A stretch of 23,412 bases of DNA, taken from positions 1 to 23,412 of IMG/VR virus record IMGVR_UViG_3300042691_002929; one strand, 5' to 3'. Of this stretch, positions 1 through 4,873 are shown piece after piece. Under the pieces are notes generated by a model. The model saw nothing but the letters and a program-made list of their open reading frames with translations. It had not been told where the DNA came from and did not search any database. The translations under genes were made by a program, and so were the position numbers. The stretch is from a virus. Position 1 is the first letter of the stretch. Each line of letters begins with the position of its first letter.

Positions 1-2
1 GG

Positions 3-266
3 CTTCAACTTTCAGCCTATAATGAGCTGATCAAAGAGAATGGCGTAAAGGTTGATAAAGTCGGCATACTATGGCTTAACGCAAAGACACGCACAGAGGG
101 TAAGAAAGGCGCAATTCAAGGCAAGGGATGGCAGCTTGTAACAAAGGACATTGAGGTAGTGGCAGAGGATTGGGAGGTGTTCCAAACAACATATAAGCTA
201 TGGCAAGCAATCAACAACGACATCAAGCCTCGCAATCTTTCATATCAATTAAAACATCAGAAATGA
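3..266 (+). CDS. PD-(D/E)XK superfamily nuclease, C-terminal part
   Basis: An open frame enters from the left edge and stops at 264-266, giving the last 87 residues of a protein whose start lies outside the window. It begins LQLSAYNELIKENG, which resembles the QxxxY block of RecB/Cas4-like PD-(D/E)XK nucleases, and continues with ILWLNAKTRT and IQGKGWQL, a pattern I associate with phage exonucleases of this superfamily. The catalytic D, E and K residues would lie upstream, so activity cannot be judged. The stop overlaps the next start as ATGA. A role in phage recombination or DNA processing fits the helicase and methyltransferase neighbours. The family is inferred from a short C-terminal stretch only. 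Confidence 0.6.
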   Translation, partial: LQLSAYNELIKENGVKVDKVGILWLNAKTRTEGKKGAIQGKGWQLVTKDIEVVAEDWEVFQTTYKLWQAINNDIKPRNLSYQLKHQK

Positions 267-466
267 CAACAAAAGAAAAAGCATATCAATTAATAGAAAG
301 TTTTGCTGAAACAATTGAACCAATAAGAATAGATGTTTTAGTAGAAAGAAATTGGAATAATGCTAAACAATGTGCATTGTTAACAGTTGATGAACTTATT
401 GATCATTGCAATTATGTTAATAAATGGTATTGGGAAGAAGTAAAACAACAAATAGAATTATTATGA
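263..466 (+). CDS. small conserved phage protein, unknown function
   Basis: A 67-residue protein starting MTTKEKAYQLIESF. I chose the ATG at 263, which overlaps the upstream stop (ATGA), over the ATG at 200 that lies inside the nuclease gene. The C-terminal part, NAKQCALLTVDELIDH and YWEEVKQQIELL, resembles small hypothetical proteins that recur in Bacteroidetes phages, often with a central AKxCAL...VDE block. No membrane segment, signal peptide or Cys motif is visible. The gene is clearly more AT-rich than the genes on either side, which suggests a separate origin. Its stop overlaps the next start by ATGA, so it is part of the same transcription unit. No function can be assigned. Confidence 0.65.
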   Translation: MTTKEKAYQLIESFAETIEPIRIDVLVERNWNNAKQCALLTVDELIDHCNYVNKWYWEEVKQQIELL

Positions 467-693
467 GCGATTTCACAGTTACTTACAACACAGACAAAAT
501 AGTCTATTCAGTGGTTAAAAAGTTCAACGAGCGCAGCCAAGCCGGGCAAAAAAAATACGGGACCACTTTAAACCGTGAAGATTTGACACGCCTTGAATGG
601 ATCAATCACCTTCAGGAGGAGCTTATAGATGCAATCCTTTATTGCGAACGCTTAAAACAAGAACTACATGACAAGCACGAAAATATGTACTAG
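463..693 (+). CDS. MazG-like protein (copy 1)
   Basis: A 76-residue protein starting MSDFTVTYNTDK at the ATG at 463, which overlaps the upstream stop; the longer reading from 424 runs inside the preceding gene. The core is RSQAGQKKYGTTLNR, then EWINHLQEELIDAILYCERL. The HLQEELxDAxLY block matches the EExxD-type metal-binding helix of all-alpha NTP pyrophosphohydrolases of the MazG kind, here in the short form common in phages. Such enzymes hydrolyse nucleoside triphosphates or may counter stringent-response signals; substrate is not predictable here. A clear paralogue lies at 2282-2491. The call rests on one helix motif and the remembered phage family. Confidence 0.65.
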   Translation: MSDFTVTYNTDKIVYSVVKKFNERSQAGQKKYGTTLNREDLTRLEWINHLQEELIDAILYCERLKQELHDKHENMY

Positions 694-841
694 ATGCAAA
701 AAAGAAAAGCATCGCGACGAGTTTAAAAAGGATTACGCCCTTTTGGACAATCGACGATCGCAATGTAAAGAGTGCGACAATAAGCTAAGCAAAGAACGAA
801 GGGATAAGATTAAAGCGGATAAAAAATACGATTTAGTATGA
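668..841 (+). CDS. 57-residue CxxC/CxxC zinc-ribbon-like protein
   Basis: A short frame from ATG 668 to TGA 839-841 encodes 57 residues. It overlaps the end of the MazG-like gene by 26 bases and its stop overlaps the helicase start as ATGA, so the spacing fits translational coupling. The protein has two Cys pairs, KICTRCKKEK near residue 7 and SQCKECDNK near residue 33, spaced as in a small treble-clef or HNH-type zinc knuckle, and a strongly basic C-terminal half. The first pair followed by KKEKHRDEF resembles the start of many phage HNH endonucleases, but the catalytic HNH core is missing. A nucleic-acid-binding zinc protein is the best guess. It is real by context and composition; function is inference. 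Confidence 0.6.
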   Translation: MTSTKICTRCKKEKHRDEFKKDYALLDNRRSQCKECDNKLSKERRDKIKADKKYDLV

Positions 842-2073
842 CACAATTAAGGGATTATCAGGTAGAGATAAGCGATAAGGCGGTCAAGATATTGCGCAGA
901 TATAAAATGGTATATTTAGCAATGGAGGTGCGGACGGGTAAAACGCTTACAAGCCTTGCAACGGCGTATCTATTCGGAGCAAAACGAATACTATTTGTAA
1001 CTAAAAAGAAAGCCATTGATGACATCGTACATCAAGCCGCGAGCCTTCAATTCAATATGCAAGTGTTTGTTGTTAATTATGAGCAGTTGCACAATGTTGA
1101 GTATGGTTGGGATTTGGTGATAATCGACGAAGCGCACTCGCTTGGTGCTTATCCTACGCCGTCCATACGCGCAAAGGAGTTGAAGCGGATTTGCGTAGCT
1201 ACGCCGATAATATACTTATCAGGCACTCCAACGCCCGAAAGCTATTCTCAGATCTATCACCAATTATGGGTATCTACATTTTCGCCTTTCGCATTTCACA
1301 AAACGTTTTATAAATGGGCCGTTGACTATGTGAACGTATCTAAAAAGTGGATTGGCGGCCATGCTCACAATGACTACTCAAACGCTGACAAATCTTTAAT
1401 TGATGGCATGATCAAAGAGCTATTCGTTACATACACTCAACAAGAGGCGGGCTTTGAATCGCTTGTTCAAGAGGAGATACTCTATGTAAAAATGGAGCCT
1501 TCAACCTATGCCCTGGCGAATAGACTAAGGATCGATAAGATAGTAACTAATAAAGACGGCGAAAGCGTGATTGCCGATACGGGAGGTAAGTTAATGCAGA
1601 AACTTCATCAAATATATAGCGGATCGGTTATTGTCGATGAGCCTACACGAATATATAAATGCTTTGACTATTCAAAAGCCGAGTTCATTCGTGATTACTT
1701 TAAAGGCAAAAAGATTGCTATATTTTACAAATTCGCCGCCGAGCTTGCGGCCCTTAGTTGGGTTATGGGTGAAGAGATTTGTTTTACGCCCGAAGAATTT
1801 AATAATGGTAAAAGCAATATATTCGCATCGCAGATATTATCAGGTAGGGAGGGGATTAACCTAAGTACGGCCGATGCGCTTGTGTTTTACAATATCGACT
1901 TTTCAGCTACAAGCTACTGGCAAGCGCGTGCAAGGCTACAAACAAAGGACAGAGAGAAAGACGCTCAGATATATTGGATATTTAGCGAAGGCGGTATTGA
2001 GGATAAGATATATAAAGCGGTCTGCAATAAAAAGGATTATACATTAAGCCACTTTAAAAATGATTATAAATAA
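838..2073 (+). CDS. SNF2/SF2-type DNA helicase
   Basis: A 411-residue superfamily 2 ATPase. Visible motifs in order are: a Q-like N-terminus LRDYQVE; motif I EVRTGKT at residues 30-36; motif II DEAH at 97-100; motif III SGTPTPES from residue 128; a second RecA-like half with SGREGINLS; and motif VI QARARLQ at 362-368, followed by YWIFSEGGIEDKIYKAV, which is typical of SNF2-like phage helicases. Motif I is RTGKT rather than GxGKT, a variant seen in this group. The length is that of a minimal two-domain phage helicase with no extra domain. It probably acts in phage DNA replication or recombination together with the nuclease at the left edge and the primase-helicase downstream. The family call is firm; the exact role is inferred. 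Confidence 0.9.
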   Translation: MTQLRDYQVEISDKAVKILRRYKMVYLAMEVRTGKTLTSLATAYLFGAKRILFVTKKKAIDDIVHQAASLQFNMQVFVVNYEQLHNVEYGWDLVIIDEAHSLGAYPTPSIRAKELKRICVATPIIYLSGTPTPESYSQIYHQLWVSTFSPFAFHKTFYKWAVDYVNVSKKWIGGHAHNDYSNADKSLIDGMIKELFVTYTQQEAGFESLVQEEILYVKMEPSTYALANRLRIDKIVTNKDGESVIADTGGKLMQKLHQIYSGSVIVDEPTRIYKCFDYSKAEFIRDYFKGKKIAIFYKFAAELAALSWVMGEEICFTPEEFNNGKSNIFASQILSGREGINLSTADALVFYNIDFSATSYWQARARLQTKDREKDAQIYWIFSEGGIEDKIYKAVCNKKDYTLSHFKNDYK

Positions 2074-2079
2074 ATAACC

Positions 2080-2274
2080 ATGCCAGACATTACAAAATGC
2101 CTGGGTACTGATTGCCCATTAAAGGAACAGTGCTATCGCTTTACTTCAAAGGCTGACGAGTATCAAGCGTTCTTTGTTGAAGTACCTTACAAAGATGGCA
2201 AGTGCGAAATGTTTTGGGGGGATAATAACGAAGAGATATTTAAACAATTGCAAGATATTATTAATACTAAATAA
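2080..2274 (+). CDS. 64-residue Cys-rich phage protein
   Basis: A small protein starting MPDITKCLGTDCPLKEQC. Cysteines at residues 7, 12 and 18 form a CX4CX5C cluster, and a fourth at residue 42 sits in KCEMFW, so four Cys could bind zinc or an iron-sulfur cluster. The pattern C-x4-CP-x4-C-x-R followed by QxFF and a late CxxFW is one I recall from small uncharacterised Bacteroidetes phage proteins. It starts 6 bases after the helicase stop and ends 7 bases before the second MazG-like gene, so it is in the same operon. No function can be named. Confidence 0.6.
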   Translation: MPDITKCLGTDCPLKEQCYRFTSKADEYQAFFVEVPYKDGKCEMFWGDNNEEIFKQLQDIINTK

Positions 2275-2281
2275 ACAAAAA

Positions 2282-2491
2282 ATGAGCGACATTATCAACA
2301 ACGAACAAGATCCAATCGTGGCCTCGGTATTGCAAAAATATAGCGATAGATCAAAGCAAGGGATTATAAACTACGGCATGACAATGGCCGAAAATAACCT
2401 ATCATTTGACGAATGGCTCACCCATCTCCAGGAGGAGTTAATGGATGCGACTTTGTATATTGAAAGGATTAAAAAATTTGATTTAAAATAA
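2282..2491 (+). CDS. MazG-like protein (copy 2)
   Basis: A 69-residue protein starting MSDIINNEQDP. I use the ATG at 2282; the longer reading from 2174 overlaps the Cys-rich gene in another frame. The core DRSKQGIINYGMTM, then EWLTHLQEELMDATLYIERI, aligns without gaps over most of its length to the protein at 463-693. The EExxD-like helix suggests the all-alpha NTP pyrophosphohydrolase fold in a very short version. It is the last gene of the first operon: a 227-base untranslated stretch follows. Whether the short form is catalytic or only a binding subunit cannot be told from sequence. Confidence 0.65.
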   Translation: MSDIINNEQDPIVASVLQKYSDRSKQGIINYGMTMAENNLSFDEWLTHLQEELMDATLYIERIKKFDLK

Positions 2492-2520
2492 AGTGTAATT
2501 AAAAGCACATTTATTCGGAT

Positions 2521-2547
2521 TTTGTACGATTTATGACACATTATTTG
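2521..2547 (+). promoter_or_regulatory. weak candidate Bacteroidetes-type promoter
   Basis: TTTG at 2521-2524 is followed after 15 bases by ATTATTTG at 2540-2547. This resembles the Bacteroidetes TTTG / TAnnTTTG promoter, but the first two bases of the -7 element are AT instead of TA. The same 15-base spacing is seen in the better promoter at 7496-7521. Its place, after the end of one operon and before the tRNA-like element and the next gene block, is reasonable. The match is partial and could be chance in AT-rich DNA. Confidence 0.25.
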
Positions 2548-2588
2548 ACATAAAAAAAACTTTAAAAAGCAAGCCTTTTACATTTATA

Positions 2589-2699
2589 GTCGCAAAATGC
2601 GACCACAACGGCAAGGGAATGCGGTCATATTAACGATATAAAAAACTGTGGTTAGTAATAAAAAACGTTAATATTGTGGGTTCGATTCCCTACCTTGCC
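2589..2699 (+). other. structured untranslated element with tRNA-like fold
   Basis: Two adjacent structures fill this intergenic stretch. First, GTCGC (2589-2593) and GCGAC (2599-2603) form a perfect hairpin with loop AAAAT. Second, GGCAAGG (2610-2616) pairs perfectly with CCTTGCC (2693-2699), as a 7-bp acceptor stem would. Just inside its 3' strand is GGGTTCGATTCCC (2678-2690), a textbook T-loop with the conserved TTCGA, though its outer stem pairs are poor. The space where D and anticodon arms belong is instead one hairpin: ATATTAACG (2627-2635) with CGTTAATAT (2666-2674) and a 30-base loop. No CCA follows and no proper anticodon loop is visible. It is either a degenerate tRNA or a tRNA-like RNA in the leader of the gene at 2719. 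Confidence 0.45.
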
Positions 2700-2718
2700 C
2701 GAATCAAAAAAACAAAAC

Positions 2719-3141
2719 ATGGAACTTAGAACGACAAAATTTGATGTTACCGCCGATAACATCGGTTATTACTTAGGCATCCCCGTTGATATTGAAATTG
2801 ATTATTGGACTGAAAGGCATGATGAAAAGGTCATTGCATGGTATCTTGAGATTGAATCTTCAAAAGATGGTATGCCGTTTATCAAAACACGATTCCAATA
2901 TATTAACATAACTATTCATTGGTCAATTGATAAGGACGATCTTGACGATGATCAATTCGTAAGGCTTAAACTTAATCACGATGTTGAAGAGAAACGTAAC
3001 ACGCTTGAGGGTTCAATAATGATATACACAATCCGCGAAAAGGATAAGAACTGGCGTGTTGATTTCAATATTGATATAATCGGAGGCAATGGGTACTCTG
3101 CGCATATAGACTTTTTGGAAAATAAAATTGAGATAATATGA
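2719..3141 (+). CDS. acidic protein of unknown function
   Basis: A 140-residue protein starting MELRTTKFDV. I reject the longer reading from 2674 because its extra N-terminus (MWVRFPTLP) is translated from the tRNA T-arm-like sequence. The protein is acidic, with 29 Asp/Glu against 17 Lys/Arg and a DKDDLDDDQF stretch near the middle, and alternates polar and hydrophobic residues in a way that suggests mostly beta structure. No catalytic motif, Cys cluster or membrane segment is visible. Its stop overlaps the methyltransferase start (ATGA). An accessory role with the methyltransferase, or a DNA-mimic or anti-restriction role because of the charge, is only a guess. I do not recognise the family. 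Confidence 0.6.
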   Translation: MELRTTKFDVTADNIGYYLGIPVDIEIDYWTERHDEKVIAWYLEIESSKDGMPFIKTRFQYINITIHWSIDKDDLDDDQFVRLKLNHDVEEKRNTLEGSIMIYTIREKDKNWRVDFNIDIIGGNGYSAHIDFLENKIEII

Positions 3142-3938
3142 CGCATGGCTCACTATTTAGCGGAATAGGAGGCTTTGACCTGGCGGCTGAATGGATGGGA
3201 TGGGAGAATAAATTTCATTGCGAATGGAATGAGTTTGGTCAGAAAGTCCTTCATCATTATTGGCCTGAAGCAGAATTATTTACAGACATCACAAAATCAG
3301 ATTTTACTAAATATGCAAACAGAATTGATATTCTCACAGGAGGTTTCCCATGTCAACCATACTCAAGCGCAGGAAAACGACTCGGCAAAGAAGATGACCG
3401 ACATCTCTGGCCGCAAATGCTTAGAACAATTAGAGAAATTCAACCGCGTTGGGTTGTGGGCGAGAACGTTCGCGGCCTTACTAATTGGAATGGAGGGTTG
3501 GTATTCGACGAAGTGCAAGCTGACTTGGAAGCTGAAGGCTACCAAGTGCTCCCGTTTTTACTTCCAGCTTGTGCCGTCAACGCACCAACAGAAGAGATAG
3601 GATCTGGTTTGTTGCCTACTCCAAAAGTTGTGGAAGCTCCATCGGCAAGCTGGGAGAATCGCAAACTAGACAGCAAATACAAACCAGGGGTAACATTAAC
3701 GGACTTGAAGATTTGGGTATTGCTGCCGACACCACGAACATCAGACGAAAGGATGCATTGGAAAACGGAGAATTGGAAAGGCGACGATTTAGGGAGTCAA
3801 ATCAACGAAATGCTTGGCATACGTTCCCATCTGTCTCCCCAATTTGTAATGGAGATGATGGGATTTCCGACCGATTGGACTTTATTACCTTTCCTAAATG
3901 GCGAAACGAATCAATCAAAGCTGGAGGAAATGCAATAG
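3138..3938 (+). CDS. C5-cytosine DNA methyltransferase, N-terminal catalytic part with out-of-frame tail
   Basis: The first ~151 residues are a clear Dcm-type enzyme that transfers methyl from S-adenosylmethionine to cytosine C5. Visible are motif I SLFSGIGGFDLA (from residue 5), motif IV GGFPCQPYS with the catalytic Cys at residue 72, motif VI ENV at 109-111, and the start of motif VIII, LPACAVNAPT. After APT (about 3588-3590) the frame leaves the methyltransferase: the expected RRDRIWFVAY continues in the -1 frame (3569-4012). This frame instead reads GLLPTPKVVE, LLPTPRTSDE and EMMGFPTDWTLLPF to the stop at 3938, so the product has no motif IX or X. A single added base near 3587-3593 would restore a normal enzyme. 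As written it is probably inactive unless complemented by the second piece. Confidence 0.8.
   Translation: MTHGSLFSGIGGFDLAAEWMGWENKFHCEWNEFGQKVLHHYWPEAELFTDITKSDFTKYANRIDILTGGFPCQPYSSAGKRLGKEDDRHLWPQMLRTIREIQPRWVVGENVRGLTNWNGGLVFDEVQADLEAEGYQVLPFLLPACAVNAPTEEIGSGLLPTPKVVEAPSASWENRKLDSKYKPGVTLTDLKIWVLLPTPRTSDERMHWKTENWKGDDLGSQINEMLGIRSHLSPQFVMEMMGFPTDWTLLPFLNGETNQSKLEEMQ
3313..3938 (+). other. overprinted second reading frame inside the C5-methyltransferase
   Basis: In the third + frame an ORF is open from at least 3175 (ATG at 3313) to TAG at 3598-3600. It reads GRKCLEQLEKFNRVGLWART, then EGWYSTKCKLTWKLKATK and SRFYFQLVPSTH. If one base is inserted near 3587-3593 it joins the frame reading GSGLLPTPKVVE through EMMGFPTDW to 3938, making about 250 continuous codons. 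The string KCxLTWKLKxTK...FQLVPST...GLLPTP...MMGFPxxWT is one I remember as a recurring sequence in phage and metagenome proteins, often labelled methyltransferase. The same insertion also repairs the methyltransferase frame. This is either a real overprinted protein or a constrained shadow. Position 3175 opens with TTG; 3313 is the first plausible ATG. Confidence 0.4.
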
Positions 3939-4012
3939 TTCCTCAAGTAGTATATCAAATATTTAAAGCAATAGAACAATATGAAAGAATCAGAACTACA
4001 AACAAAGATTAA
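3569..4012 (+). CDS. C5-cytosine DNA methyltransferase, C-terminal fragment
   Basis: This frame carries the missing C-terminal half of the methyltransferase. From 3590 it reads RRDRIWFVAYSK, the rest of motif VIII; a variable target-recognition region follows; and it ends with ESIKAGGNAIVPQVVYQIF, the motif IX-X region that helps bind S-adenosylmethionine. The only start near the beginning is TTG at 3569 with no clear ribosome binding site, so independent translation is doubtful. It lies in the -1 frame relative to the N-terminal part, and I see no classical slippery heptamer at the junction (CCAACAGAAGAG). The likeliest reading is the second half of one gene split by a one-base loss. It overlaps the VRR-NUC start by 32 bases. 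Confidence 0.65.
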   Translation: MCRQRTNRRDRIWFVAYSKSCGSSIGKLGESQTRQQIQTRGNINGLEDLGIAADTTNIRRKDALENGELERRRFRESNQRNAWHTFPSVSPICNGDDGISDRLDFITFPKWRNESIKAGGNAIVPQVVYQIFKAIEQYERIRTTNKD

Positions 4013-4253
4013 AGAACGACTAACAAAACATGGATGGCTTGTTGTTAAATTAGAAAAAACATCATGGAATGGCATCCCCGATCTTATGTGTATTAGAAAA
4101 GGACATGTGATGTTTTTAGAGATAAAAACGGAAAATGGTGTAGTTTCGCCACTGCAAGACCATCGCATCAAAATGCTTAACGACATCGGATGTTTTGCGC
4201 GTGTGGTTAGAAGCATTGACGATACGGATATTTTTTGTTATAAAAACTTATAA
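3981..4253 (+). CDS. VRR-NUC domain nuclease
   Basis: A 90-residue protein that is almost entirely one VRR-NUC domain of the PD-(D/E)XK superfamily. The catalytic pattern is visible as GIPDLMCI with Asp at residue 34, and FLEIK with Glu 47 and Lys 49, followed by the QxxRIKMLND helix and FARVVRS. Phage proteins of this size are usually stand-alone nucleases, some acting on branched DNA such as Holliday junctions, others in a helicase-nuclease pair. It starts inside the end of the methyltransferase C-terminal frame and ends 2 bases before the next methyltransferase, so it is co-transcribed. Fold and active site are firm; the substrate is inferred. Confidence 0.85.
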   Translation: MKESELQTKIKERLTKHGWLVVKLEKTSWNGIPDLMCIRKGHVMFLEIKTENGVVSPLQDHRIKMLNDIGCFARVVRSIDDTDIFCYKNL

Positions 4254-4255
4254 TC

Positions 4256-4870
4256 ATGCCAACAAGCGAAGTGTTTAACATGGACTGTATGGAAGGGATG
4301 GCGCAATACCCTGACAAGTATTTTGAGCTAGCTATCGTTGATCCGCCGTATGGATTAGGCCAAAAAATATATTCAGGAGGTACAAAAGGATGCAAGTTTC
4401 ATACTTTATTTGGAGAAAATAAATGGGATGACAATATACCTCCTAATGAATATTTTTTGGAATTATTTAGAATAAGTAAAAATCAAATAATTTGGGGAGG
4501 AAATTACTTTCCATTAATGCCAACAAGATGTATTATAATATGGGACAAATTAAAAGGAGATAATAATTTTTCAATGTTTGAACTTGCTTGGACTTATTTT
4601 GATAAGCCAGCAAAAATATATAAAAAAAATTCATCTGATAATGATAAAATACACCCAACACAAAAGCCAATAAAATTATATAGTTGGTTAATAAATAAAT
4701 ACGCAACCCCAGGCGATAAAATACTAGATACCCATTTGGGTAGTGGTTCAAGCCGCATTGCTGCGTATGATCTAGGCTTTGACTTTACCGGTTATGAGCT
4801 TGATAAAGATTACTTTGACGCCCAAAACAAACGATTTAACGATTTCACAATGCAACAAAAACTATTTTAA
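4256..4870 (+). CDS. N6-adenine/N4-cytosine DNA methyltransferase
   Basis: A 204-residue DNA methyltransferase of the beta order: catalytic motif first, AdoMet-binding motif last. Motif IV is DPPYG at residues 29-33; the SAM-binding block is DTHLGSGSS from residue 158, preceded by the conserved IHPTQKPIKLYSWL and followed by GFDFTGYELDKDYF. DPPY points to adenine N6 more than cytosine N4. No restriction endonuclease partner is adjacent, so it likely protects phage DNA from host restriction. The segment from about 4380 to 4700, lying between the two motifs and containing the target-recognition part, is far more AT-rich than the flanks, suggesting that this part was exchanged. It ends 3 bases before the primase gene. 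Confidence 0.9.
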   Translation: MPTSEVFNMDCMEGMAQYPDKYFELAIVDPPYGLGQKIYSGGTKGCKFHTLFGENKWDDNIPPNEYFLELFRISKNQIIWGGNYFPLMPTRCIIIWDKLKGDNNFSMFELAWTYFDKPAKIYKKNSSDNDKIHPTQKPIKLYSWLINKYATPGDKILDTHLGSGSSRIAAYDLGFDFTGYELDKDYFDAQNKRFNDFTMQQKLF

Positions 4871-4873
4871 TAC

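Noticed and set aside
1631-1864. 77-codon alternative frame inside the helicase
   Set aside because: It overlaps the conserved second helicase half and lacks any domain signature; composition looks like a shadow.
2610-2699. Calling a functional tRNA
   Set aside because: The acceptor stem and T-loop fit, but no D-arm, no anticodon loop and no CCA can be drawn.
2674-2718. Longer start of the acidic protein (MWVRFPTLP...)
   Set aside because: The extra residues are a translation of the T-arm-like sequence; the ATG at 2719 gives a normal gene.
3570-3600. Programmed -1 frameshift in the methyltransferase
   Set aside because: No X XXY YYZ slippery heptamer is present at the junction, so a one-base loss or sequencing error is more likely.
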